From: Sphingomonas yabuuchiae
GTDB lineage: Bacteria; Pseudomonadota; Alphaproteobacteria; Sphingomonadales; Sphingomonadaceae
DNA length: 64,000 bases
Assembly: GCF_001477495.1 (NCBI RefSeq)
Contig: NZ_LDTF01000029.1
Span: 48,870 to 112,869, forward strand
Direction of reading: 5' to 3'
Within the stretch, counting starts at the first letter, position 1; each line of letters starts with the position of its first letter. Below the pieces are notes generated by a model. It had not been told where the DNA came from. It made no database searches and saw only the letters and a program-made list of their open reading frames with translations. Shown here piece after piece: positions 26,330-34,430 of the stretch. Both the position numbers and the translations under genes were made by a program.

Positions 26330-27835
26330 ATGACGGACCATGCGATGGAGAGGATCGACCTGCTGATCGTCGGCGGCGGGATCAATGGTGCGGGGATCGC
26401 GCGCGACGCCGCCGGGCGCGGCCTGTCGGTGCTGCTGGTCGAGCAGGACGATCTGGCGAGCCACACCTCCTCATCCTCGACCAAGCTGATCCATGGCGGT
26501 CTGCGCTATCTGGAATATGGCGAGTTCCGGCTGGTGCGAGAGGCGCTGATCGAGCGCGAGCGGCTGTTGAACATGGCGCCGCACATCATCTGGCCGCTGT
26601 CCTTCGTCCTGCCCCAGACCCAGTCGCCGCGGCCCGCCTGGATGGTGCGGTTGGGCCTGTTCCTCTATGACCATTTGGGCGGTCGCGAGAAGTTGCCGGG
26701 CACGCGCACGGTCTCGCTGGAGCGTTCGGCGCTCGGCGACGGGCTTTCGCCGCGAAAGGGCAAGGCTTTCGTTTATTCGGACTGCTGGGTCGAGGACAGC
26801 CGCCTCGTCGTGCTCAACGCGATCGACGCGGCGGAGCGGGGCGCGACGATCGCGACGCGCACGAGGCTGATCGATGCACAGCGCGAGGGCGATGGCTGGG
26901 TCGCGACGATCGAGGCGGCGGGCCGGACGCGCACCGTCCGCGCCCGCGCACTGGTGAATGCGGCGGGCCCCTGGGTCGCCGACGTCATCGGCCGTACCCA
27001 TGGGGCGCGGCGCGATCGCGGGGTCCGGCTGGTCAAGGGCAGCCATATCGTCGTGCCGCGCCTCTATGAGGGCGACCATGCCTTCATGCTCCAGAATGAC
27101 GACCGGCGGATCGTCTTCGCCATTCCCTATGAGGGCAAGTTCACGCTGGTCGGCACCACCGACGAACCCTGGACCGACGCGCCCGCCAAGGCGCAGATCG
27201 GTGCGGCGGAAACCAGCTATCTGCTCGACACGGTGAACCGTTATTTCGCGCGGAAGACCGGGGAGGCCGATATCGTGTGGAGCTATGCCGGTATCCGGCC
27301 GCTCTATGACGATCACTCGGCCAATGCCTCGGCGGTGACGCGCGACTATGTGCTCGACCTCGATACGGGCGCGGACGGCGAGGAGCGCGCGCCGATGCTC
27401 AACATCTTCGGCGGCAAGATCACCACCTATCGCAAGCTCGCCGAACACGCGATGCGCGAACTGGCGCGGTTCTTCCCTGCCGCCGGGGAGGCGTGGACAG
27501 CCGGAGCGGCGCTGCCCGGCGGGGATATCGCCGACGCCGATTTCGAGGCGTTCCTGCGCGAATTGGCCACACGCCAACCTGATCTGCCCCCCGCCCTGCT
27601 CCGCCGTCTGGCCCGCGCCTATGGCACGCGCGTCGATGCGGTGATCGGGCTAGGCGATCTTGGCCCCGATCTGGGCGGCGGGCTGCATACCGCCGAGGTC
27701 GATTATCTGGTGAAGACCGAATGGGCGCGCACGGTGGAGGACATCCTCTATCGCCGCAGCAAGCTGGGCCTGCACGTACCCTCCGGAACGCCCGAGCGGC
27801 TGGCCGCCTATCTCGCTGAGCAGGGCATCGCGTGA
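26330..27835 (+). CDS. glpD: Aerobic glycerol-3-phosphate dehydrogenase
   Basis: FAD-dependent, membrane-associated dehydrogenase of 501 aa that oxidises glycerol-3-phosphate to DHAP and feeds electrons to quinone. N-terminal FAD fold DLLIVGGGINGAGIARDAAG, the conserved SSSSTKLIHGGLRYLE stretch, VNAAGPWVADV and the substrate region RIVFAIPYEGKFTLVGTTD are present, with the C-terminal helical domain from about residue 390. Its stop overlaps the glpR-like GTG start by 4 bp. Confidence 0.97.
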   Translation: MTDHAMERIDLLIVGGGINGAGIARDAAGRGLSVLLVEQDDLASHTSSSSTKLIHGGLRYLEYGEFRLVREALIERERLLNMAPHIIWPLSFVLPQTQSPRPAWMVRLGLFLYDHLGGREKLPGTRTVSLERSALGDGLSPRKGKAFVYSDCWVEDSRLVVLNAIDAAERGATIATRTRLIDAQREGDGWVATIEAAGRTRTVRARALVNAAGPWVADVIGRTHGARRDRGVRLVKGSHIVVPRLYEGDHAFMLQNDDRRIVFAIPYEGKFTLVGTTDEPWTDAPAKAQIGAAETSYLLDTVNRYFARKTGEADIVWSYAGIRPLYDDHSANASAVTRDYVLDLDTGADGEERAPMLNIFGGKITTYRKLAEHAMRELARFFPAAGEAWTAGAALPGGDIADADFEAFLRELATRQPDLPPALLRRLARAYGTRVDAVIGLGDLGPDLGGGLHTAEVDYLVKTEWARTVEDILYRRSKLGLHVPSGTPERLAAYLAEQGIA

Positions 27836-28641
27836 AGCCTCCCGCCCCCGGATCGGCGGAGATCGTCGCGGCGCGTCATGCCGCGATCCTCGACGTGGCG
27901 CGGCGGACGGGCAGCGTCGGCGTGGACGAACTGGCCGAAAAGCTGGGCGTGACGCCGCAGACGATCCGCAAGGACCTCAACATTTTGGCGGGCCAGTCGA
28001 TGCTGGCGCGGGTCCATGGCGGCGCGGTCGTGACCTCGGGCACCGACAATCTCGCCTATGCCGAACGGCGCAGCGTCGCGGCCCCCGCCAAGGCTGCGAT
28101 CGGATCGGCGGCCGCGGCGCTGGTGCCCAACGGGGCCAGCCTGTTCATCAATATCGGCTCGACCACCGAGGCGATCGCCCGCGCCCTGGTCGATCACCGC
28201 GACCTGATGGTCATCACCAACAACCTCAACGTCGTCGACATATTGGGTGGCCGTCCCTCGATCGAGGTCATCGCCGCGGGAGGCCGTGTCCGCGCCAGCG
28301 ACCGGGCGGTGGTGGGCGCTCTGGCGATGGACTTCATCCGGGGGTTCAAGGTCGACATGGCGCTGATCGGCGCATCGGCCATCGATCCGGACGGCAGCTT
28401 CCTCGACTTCGACGTGGACGAGGTGCGGGTGTCGCAGACCATCATCGCCCAGGCGCGGCAGGTGCTGCTGGCCCTTGACGGGTCCAAGCTGGAACGCGCA
28501 GCACCCGTGCGGGTCGGCGACATGCGCGATGTCGATTTCCTCGTGACCGACACCGCGGATGCCCGGTTGGCGGAGGCCGCGCGCATCGCCGGGACGGTCG
28601 TCGTCGAGACCGACCGCGGTAAAATGTCGCAATTGGCCTGA
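27832..28641 (+). CDS. glpR: DeoR family regulator, probable glycerol repressor
   Basis: DeoR-type regulator of 269 aa with an N-terminal HTH (RHAAILDVARRTGSVGVDEL, recognition helix near TPQTIRKDLNIL) and a C-terminal sugar-phosphate-binding domain with NIGSTTEAIARAL and VITNNLNVVDIL. It starts with GTG inside the glpD stop codon (GTGA overlap), so it is coupled to glpD and should sense glycerol-3-phosphate. The operator array between glpK and glpD is its likely target. Confidence 0.9.
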   Translation: MKPPAPGSAEIVAARHAAILDVARRTGSVGVDELAEKLGVTPQTIRKDLNILAGQSMLARVHGGAVVTSGTDNLAYAERRSVAAPAKAAIGSAAAALVPNGASLFINIGSTTEAIARALVDHRDLMVITNNLNVVDILGGRPSIEVIAAGGRVRASDRAVVGALAMDFIRGFKVDMALIGASAIDPDGSFLDFDVDEVRVSQTIIAQARQVLLALDGSKLERAAPVRVGDMRDVDFLVTDTADARLAEAARIAGTVVVETDRGKMSQLA

Positions 28642-28648
28642 CACAATT

Positions 28649-28696
28649 TGGTCTGAGACTGGCGCTTGACCAGCCTCCCGCCTCGGCCCCTATAAG
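28649..28696 (+). promoter_or_regulatory. Promoter and operator of the FadR-type gene
   Basis: TTGACC (28666-28671) and TATAAG (28691-28696), 19 bp apart, form a plausible sigma-70 promoter ending 7 bp before the ATG. TGGTC (28649-28653) with GACCA (28668-28672), and CTGG (28659-28662) with CCAG (28670-28673), overlap the -35 box and resemble TGGTC-type GntR operators, suggesting autorepression. Confidence 0.45.
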
Positions 28697-28703
28697 GGTC
28701 GTG

Positions 28704-29456
28704 ATGGACAACAACACGACCCAGGACCGGCTCTACCGGGAACTCGCCCGCACGCTGATCACCGAGTTGCAGGAGGGCCGCTACCCGATCGGTACGCGCA
28801 TGCCCGCCGAACGCGAGCTGGCGACGCGGTTCGACGTCAGCCGCCCGGTCATCCGCGAGGCGCTGATCGCGCTGGAAGTCCAGGGGTTTATCGAGGTGCG
28901 GATCGGGTCGGGCGCGCATGTCGTGGCGTTGCCGGGCCAGGGCGAGACGCCCGATTTCGGCGTCTCCGCGATGGAAGTCGCCGAAGCGCGCCTGCTGTTC
29001 GAGCCGGAAGCGGCGGCGCTGGCGGCCTCGCAGATCACCGATAGCGAACTCGACGAACTGGCGACTTTGGTCGATGCGATCGAGGAGGAGAATAACACGG
29101 TCGGCGGCGCCTTCCATGCCGACCGCGCTTTCCACACGCTGATCGCCCGTTCGACGCGGAACAGCGCGATCCTGGAGACGATCGACCGGCTCTGGGAACA
29201 GCGGCTCCGCTCGGCCGAGAGCGTCCTGCTCGACGCCAAGGTCCGCGAGATCGATGTCCGCCCGATCGTCGAGCACCACGCTGCGATCCTGGAGGCGCTG
29301 CGCTCGCGCGATCCCGTCGCGTCGCGGATCGCGATGCAGCGACACCTGACCGCCGCGCTCGAAGGCCTGCTGATCGCCAGCGAGGCCCGAGCGGTGGCCG
29401 AGGTGCGCCAGGCACTGGCGGCGAAGCGCGACCGGACGGCGCATCTGAAGATTTGA
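28704..29456 (+). CDS. GntR family regulator, FadR/FCD subgroup
   Basis: Regulator of 250 aa: a GntR winged HTH (about residues 10-75, RYPIGTRMPAERELATRFD and RPVIREALIALEVQG) and an all-helical FCD sensor domain (about 90-235) of the metal-dependent acid-binding type. FCD regulators bind carboxylates. It is convergent with the TBDR of the adjacent 5-oxoproline locus, so 5-oxoproline or a related acid is a reasonable guess for the ligand. ATG 28704 is chosen over GTG 28701 because AAGG lies 6 nt upstream. It is not coupled to glpR. Confidence 0.88.
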   Translation: MDNNTTQDRLYRELARTLITELQEGRYPIGTRMPAERELATRFDVSRPVIREALIALEVQGFIEVRIGSGAHVVALPGQGETPDFGVSAMEVAEARLLFEPEAAALAASQITDSELDELATLVDAIEEENNTVGGAFHADRAFHTLIARSTRNSAILETIDRLWEQRLRSAESVLLDAKVREIDVRPIVEHHAAILEALRSRDPVASRIAMQRHLTAALEGLLIASEARAVAEVRQALAAKRDRTAHLKI

Positions 29457-29469
29457 AACAATAATCAGG

Positions 29470-29491
29470 CCCCTCCCCTGAAGGGGAGGGG
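29470..29491. terminator. Bidirectional hairpin between convergent genes
   Basis: CCCCTCCCCT-GA-AGGGGAGGGG, a perfect 10-bp stem between the FadR-type gene and the convergent TBDR. It has no clear U tract but sits where a shared terminator is expected, and it matches the end hairpins of the composite repeat at 3512-3646. Confidence 0.7.
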
Positions 29492-29501
29492 GTGATCTGA
29501 C

Positions 29502-31775
29502 TCAGAAATTCACGCCGAACCGCACGCCGGCATAGCGGCGGAAGTCGCGTGGCAGGACCGCCTGCGTCGCCGTACGGCCAGCGAAATTGCCCGCCGTGTT
29601 GACCAGCGACGCATAATATTGCTGGTCGAACAGATTGTTGACGAACGCCGTCACGTCCCAGCGTTTGTCATGCGAGCGGACGCCCAGCCGCAGGTCGAAG
29701 ATGGCGAAGCCCGGCTGGAAGGTCTGGGGATCGGCCGCGACATAATAGAGGCTCGACTGATATTCCCCGGCGACCTGGGCGAAGCCGTCCAGCGTGTCGG
29801 TCAGCGGCGGCGTATAATCGACCGACCAATTGCCCTTCCATACCGGAGCCTGCGGCGCGCGCACCCCGGTCAGGTCGCGGCGGGCGGGCGAGCCGCTGCA
29901 CCCCTGCGCCGCCGTCTGCATCGGATAGCATTGCGCCGAGGGGAAGGAGGTGTACTTGGCGTCGAGATAGGTGATCGCCCCGCGCAGCGCGATGTCGCGG
30001 CCCAGCCGTGCCGCCGTTTCGATCTCGATCCCGCGCGTCTTGAACTTGCCGACATTGGTCAGGCGGAAATTGCTGGTGCCGTCCGCCAGCGTCTCGATCG
30101 TCTGCGCCTGGAGATTGGTATAGTCGGTGTCGAACAGCGTGGCGTTCAGCGTCAGGTGACGGTCGAAGAACTGGGTGCGGATGCCCAGTTCCTTGTCGCG
30201 CGACCGCTCCGGCTTGACCGGCCCCGCTGCCGCCCGGTTCTGGTTGAACCCGGTCGTCAGGTCGTAGGTCTGACCCTTATAGCCGGTCGAGTAGCTGGCG
30301 AAGGTCATGACATCGGGCGTCGCCTGATAGGTCAGGCCGAGGTGATAGGTGGCGGCGGTGTCGTCGGCATTCCCCGCATAGCTGGTCCGCGCCAGATTGT
30401 CGGCGAAGGTGTATTTGACGCGCTCGTTCTGGATACGACCGCCGATGGTGCCGGTCAATTTCGACACGAACTCCCAGTCGATCTGGCCGAAGGCGGCGAC
30501 CTGCCGCGATCCGGTGGTGGCATACCAGTTGGCGAGCGAGAAGGCCGGACCGCGCTGGAACGGCCGGTCGAAGCCGGTATTGGCGTAATAGACGCCCAGT
30601 GCATAACGGAATGCGTCCTCACCCGGTGACAACAGGCGCAGTTCCTGCGTGAACATCCGCGATTTGAACGCGCCGACCTGGGTATTGCTGCCGATCGCGG
30701 CCGGGGACGCGGTGTCGTCCTGATCGAGATAATCGTCCAGCCGGAAACGATCATAGGAGGTCAGCGACAGGATATTCATCCGGCCAATATTGGCCTCGCT
30801 CCTGAGCAGCGCGCCGCCGCCCGAGAACTTGTTGTGCGACCAGTAATTGTTGCTGACATTCTGATTGTCCGGGCCCGGCGTCACGCCCGGGAAGACGACC
30901 GACGGCGTCTGCCCCGCGACGCCGCGCAGCAGCGCATTCGACGCGACCGCCACGAAGGGCCGGGCGATCGTCGCATTGCCATCGACATAATTGCCCGACA
31001 GGGTGAAGGTGACGTCGGGCGACGCCTTCCAGCGTAGCTTGCCGCGCGTGTTGAAGGTCTCGCGGCCATTGGTCCGCTTGCCGTTGAAGACGTTACGGAC
31101 ATTGCCGTCCCAATGGGAATAGCCGGTCGACAGGACATAGCCGAGCGTATCGCTGATCGGCCCGGTCACGCTGACATTGGTGCCATATTCGCGGTCGCCG
31201 GTGACCGTGGCATTGGCGCGGACATGGAAATCGTCGGTCGGCTGCACCGTCATGATCTTGACCAGACCGGCCGAGGCCGCCTTGCCGTACAGCGTGCTCT
31301 GCGGCCCGCGCAGCACCTCGATCTGGGCGATATCGGGCAGGTCGGTGTAGACCCGCGCCATGAAGGGCAAAGCCGCGCCGTCGACGGTGATCGCCACGGC
31401 GGTCTCGACGCCGATGCCGAAGGCGAGCGTGCCAACACCCCGCAGCGAGACGGTGCCGTTGACCGGCTGCTCGGCGGGACGGATGACCAGCGAGGGGCTG
31501 ACCTTGCCCAATTCCTGGAAGTGGCGCACGCCATGCGCGTCCAGCTCGGCGGGGGAGATGACCTGAACGGCCAGCGGCACGTTCTGGATATTCTCGAAAC
31601 GCTTCTGTGCCGTCGTGGTGACGACGATGCCGTCCTTCTTGGCGGCGTCTTCCCCCTCGCCCGGTTTCGTCGCGTCGGTCGTGGACGCGGATGGTGCCGT
31701 CTCCGCCTGAGCCTGCGTCACCGACAACACACACAGAGCCACGCCGCACAACAGGCGCGGAACACATATTATCAT
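29502..31775 (-). CDS. TonB-dependent receptor of the 5-oxoproline locus
   Basis: Outer-membrane receptor of 757 aa: signal peptide (residues 1-24, ending AQA), plug domain beginning near GIVVTTTAQKRFENIQNVPL (about 45-160) and a 22-strand-type barrel ending in a terminal Phe (GVRFGVNF). The QNVPLAV plug type is the one sphingomonads use for small organic molecules as well as siderophores, distinct from the large carbohydrate receptors at 41824 and 46708. A strong ribosome-binding site, AGGAGGGGAG, supports ATG 31775. It follows DUF2891 by 98 bp on the same strand, so it may take up the substrate of that locus. Confidence 0.93.
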   Translation of the reverse strand: MIICVPRLLCGVALCVLSVTQAQAETAPSASTTDATKPGEGEDAAKKDGIVVTTTAQKRFENIQNVPLAVQVISPAELDAHGVRHFQELGKVSPSLVIRPAEQPVNGTVSLRGVGTLAFGIGVETAVAITVDGAALPFMARVYTDLPDIAQIEVLRGPQSTLYGKAASAGLVKIMTVQPTDDFHVRANATVTGDREYGTNVSVTGPISDTLGYVLSTGYSHWDGNVRNVFNGKRTNGRETFNTRGKLRWKASPDVTFTLSGNYVDGNATIARPFVAVASNALLRGVAGQTPSVVFPGVTPGPDNQNVSNNYWSHNKFSGGGALLRSEANIGRMNILSLTSYDRFRLDDYLDQDDTASPAAIGSNTQVGAFKSRMFTQELRLLSPGEDAFRYALGVYYANTGFDRPFQRGPAFSLANWYATTGSRQVAAFGQIDWEFVSKLTGTIGGRIQNERVKYTFADNLARTSYAGNADDTAATYHLGLTYQATPDVMTFASYSTGYKGQTYDLTTGFNQNRAAAGPVKPERSRDKELGIRTQFFDRHLTLNATLFDTDYTNLQAQTIETLADGTSNFRLTNVGKFKTRGIEIETAARLGRDIALRGAITYLDAKYTSFPSAQCYPMQTAAQGCSGSPARRDLTGVRAPQAPVWKGNWSVDYTPPLTDTLDGFAQVAGEYQSSLYYVAADPQTFQPGFAIFDLRLGVRSHDKRWDVTAFVNNLFDQQYYASLVNTAGNFAGRTATQAVLPRDFRRYAGVRFGVNF

Positions 31776-31873
31776 TCTTACTCCCCTCCTTGCACGAAAA
31801 AGAGGGATACAGACGATTGCTTAAATTAAGATTATTCGGCTGTCATACAACTTACAGAAGCTAACGATCATGT

Positions 31874-32869
31874 TCATCCGGCTTCCAGCGCCAGCAGGGC
31901 AAAGGTGGCGAGCCAGTGTTCGCCCATATAATCGTCGCCCAGATGCGGCAGGCTGGCCGCCAGATGCGCATCTGCCGTGGCGCCTGCACGGGCCGCGACC
32001 GGATGCGACGGCCCCAGCTTCGTGGCGATGACCCGCCAGCACCAGGCGCGGGTCAGGTTCAGCCCGTCGAGATGCGCGATCTTGCCATCGCTGCGGTCGG
32101 ACACGATGGCGGGGGTGAACAAGGTCGCGGGCTCGCCCGCCCCGACATGCGGCAGGAAGGCGTCGAACCATGTTCGGAAAGAGGCCTCGTCGAGCACCCG
32201 GCTCATCAACAACGCCTCGCACAGGGCGGGCGACAGGAACTCGTCGCCGCCGGGTTCCCAGGCCTGACAGCCGCGATCCTGCCCGAACCAGCCCTGCGCC
32301 GCCGCCGCGATCCGCTCGCGCAATACAGGGTCGCGCTCGCCCGCCCAGTCCCATGCCAGCGTCAGGGCAAAGCCGCTGTTGAAATGCGTACCGACCCGCA
32401 AGGGATAGGTCAGGCGCGGCAGGAAGTCGGCGAAACGCCGGGCGAAGAACAGGGCGAGCGGCTCCTGCACCTCGGCCCAGCCCGCATCATGACGGCTCGC
32501 CTCGTCATGCAGCGCCAGCATCCACGCCCAGCCATAGGGCCGCTCGAACCCCGCCGCACCCGGCCGCTCCAGATAGGCCAGTTCGCCCGCCACCTTGTCA
32601 GCGACGAACATCGCATCGGCGCGCGCGCGGATGGCCGGGGCGGCGTCCAGATCGGGATAATGGCGGATCAGCCGCAGCAGCTGCCACCAGCCATGGACGC
32701 AGCTGTGCCAGTCGTAACTGCCATAGAAGATCGGATGCAGGTCGGAGGGCGTGCGCGCATCCTCGGGTCCGTTCAGGACATGGATCAGCACATTGGGATA
32801 TTCGCGCCCGACATGGCCCAGCGTCATGGCGGCAAAGCGTTCGGCGACGGATCGGTCCAACCGGGTCAT
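31874..32869 (-). CDS. DUF2891 protein
   Basis: Protein of 331 aa matching DUF2891, of unknown function. It is almost all helical with evenly spaced aromatic motifs (IFYGSYDWHSCVHGWWQLLR, PYGWAWMLALHDEASRHD, VGTHFNSGFALTLAWDW, GCQAWEPGGDEFLSPALCEA), a pattern that fits an alpha/alpha-barrel enzyme of the kind found in glycan and peptide-processing families. No signal peptide is seen. It overlaps the DUF979 transporter gene by 4 bp, so it is part of the 5-oxoproline transporter/hydrolase operon and probably handles a precursor or derivative of that substrate. Enzymatic activity is inferred only from fold pattern and context. Confidence 0.85.
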   Translation of the reverse strand: MTRLDRSVAERFAAMTLGHVGREYPNVLIHVLNGPEDARTPSDLHPIFYGSYDWHSCVHGWWQLLRLIRHYPDLDAAPAIRARADAMFVADKVAGELAYLERPGAAGFERPYGWAWMLALHDEASRHDAGWAEVQEPLALFFARRFADFLPRLTYPLRVGTHFNSGFALTLAWDWAGERDPVLRERIAAAAQGWFGQDRGCQAWEPGGDEFLSPALCEALLMSRVLDEASFRTWFDAFLPHVGAGEPATLFTPAIVSDRSDGKIAHLDGLNLTRAWCWRVIATKLGPSHPVAARAGATADAHLAASLPHLGDDYMGEHWLATFALLALEAG

Positions 32870-33771
32870 GCGATCATTCCGTAAAGAAGGAGGATGTTGA
32901 AGACGAGCAGCGGCAACGCGGTCGGCACCTGCGCGCGGATGACGGCATATTTGTCCCTCAGCCCCAGCAGCGCGGCGGGCAGAAGGTTGAAGTTCGCCGC
33001 CATCGGCGTCATCAGCGTCCCGCAAAAGCCCGCCAGCATGCCCACCGCCGCGACGATGGCGGGGTCTGCGCCCATCTGGCGGATCAGGATCGGCACGCCG
33101 ACTGCCGCCGCCATCACCGGAAAGGCGGCAAAGGCATTGCCCATGACGATGGTGAAAAGCGCCATCCCCAGCGCATAGGCCAGCACCGCGCCGATCACGC
33201 TGCCTGCCGGGATCACCGCGCCGACCAGCTCGCCGACGACGCCCCCTACCCCGGCCAGCGCGAAGACCGCGCCCAGGCTGGCGAGCATCTGCGGCATCAC
33301 CGCGACCCAGCCGATATCGTCGATCAGCCCGCGCCCGGCGACGAACGGCTCGGCAGGCTGTGCGCGCAGCAGCACTCCGCACAGGATCAGCGCGATCAAC
33401 GTGCCCAATGTCAGCGCGACCAGCGTCGCCTGCTTGGGATCGATGAGCGTAGTCGCATGCTTGAACGCCAGCGTTCCCATCAGTGCGACCGCCGGAATGA
33501 TGAGCGCGGGAACGAAGACCTTCGCACGATGGCGATCCTCGGCAGGCTCCACCGCTTCGGCGCGACGCATCCGCCCCGATGCCGCAATGCCGATCAGCGC
33601 CAGCACCAGCACGCCGTTGGCGACATCGCCCAGCCGGTTGCCGAACAGGAACGATGCGGTGATCAGCGCATAAAAGGCGGCATTGGCGAAGCGCCGGTCA
33701 CGCGCCGATAGAAGCGAGAAGACGGCAAAGACGATCCCCGCCACCGCATAGACCAGGTTCAGCCCGATCAT
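32866..33771 (-). CDS. DUF979 membrane protein, predicted 5-oxoproline transporter subunit
   Basis: Integral membrane protein of 301 aa with about nine hydrophobic segments, DUF979 family (for example MGNAFAAFPVMAAAVGVPIL and GFCGTLMTPMAANFNLLPAAL). DUF979 and DUF969 proteins occur as a pair next to 5-oxoprolinase genes and are predicted to form a 5-oxoproline transporter. The start MIGLNLVYAV at 33771 is chosen because it overlaps the DUF969 stop by 4 bp; the frame extends 13 codons upstream without homology. Confidence 0.9.
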   Translation of the reverse strand: MIGLNLVYAVAGIVFAVFSLLSARDRRFANAAFYALITASFLFGNRLGDVANGVLVLALIGIAASGRMRRAEAVEPAEDRHRAKVFVPALIIPAVALMGTLAFKHATTLIDPKQATLVALTLGTLIALILCGVLLRAQPAEPFVAGRGLIDDIGWVAVMPQMLASLGAVFALAGVGGVVGELVGAVIPAGSVIGAVLAYALGMALFTIVMGNAFAAFPVMAAAVGVPILIRQMGADPAIVAAVGMLAGFCGTLMTPMAANFNLLPAALLGLRDKYAVIRAQVPTALPLLVFNILLLYGMIA

Positions 33772-34430
33772 CGCGCACCGCCCCGCGACAGACGCCGGTC
33801 GAGCCACCATAATCGCGTCCCGTGGATCACGAACGCCGCGATCGCCGTCGGGATCGCCCAGATCGAGAGCTGGAACGGCTCCAGCAGGATGCCATAGCCC
33901 TCCAGCACACCCTTCATCAGCAGGATCGATCCGACCGCCAGGAAGATGTCCTCGCCGAAGAACAGCCCGACCGTATCGGTCGCCGCCGCCATCGCCTTGA
34001 CCCGTTCCGCATCATCCGCCGTCCCGCCCTGACGCTCGGCGGCGGCCTCCGCCATCGGTGCGACCAGCGGACGGACGGTCTGGGCCGGTCCGGCGACCGA
34101 GGTCAGCCCCAGCGCCGCCGTCACCTGTCGGAACAGCAGATAGCCGGTCAGCAACCGCCCCGCCGTCGCGCCGCGCAGCCCCGCGACCAATGCGCGTGCG
34201 CGTGCCTGAAGCCCCCGCCGCTCCAGCAGGCCGATCACGGGCAGCACCATATAGATCGCGGTCACATAACGCGTTTCATTAAAGGCATGGCCGAAGGTCG
34301 CGACGATCCGCACGGGGTCCAGCCCCGCGGCAAGGCCGGTGACGAACGCCGAGACGATGATGACCAGCAGCGGATGGAAGCGCAGCAGGAAGCCGCCCGC
34401 GATGACGACGATTCCGGCCAGCACCCACAT
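33768..34430 (-). CDS. DUF969 membrane protein, predicted 5-oxoproline transporter subunit
   Basis: Integral membrane protein of 220 aa with about five to six hydrophobic segments, DUF969 family. It begins [18 protein letters not shown] and includes IYMVLPVIGLLERRGLQARA and GLFFGEDIFLAVGSILLMKG. The start at 34430 shares one base with the stop of the 5-oxoprolinase gene (TGATG), and the gene overlaps DUF979 by 4 bp. With DUF979 it is the likely inner-membrane importer that feeds the hydrolase encoded just upstream. Confidence 0.9.
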   Translation of the reverse strand: MWVLAGIVVIAGGFLLRFHPLLVIIVSAFVTGLAAGLDPVRIVATFGHAFNETRYVTAIYMVLPVIGLLERRGLQARARALVAGLRGATAGRLLTGYLLFRQVTAALGLTSVAGPAQTVRPLVAPMAEAAAERQGGTADDAERVKAMAAATDTVGLFFGEDIFLAVGSILLMKGVLEGYGILLEPFQLSIWAIPTAIAAFVIHGTRLWWLDRRLSRGGAR

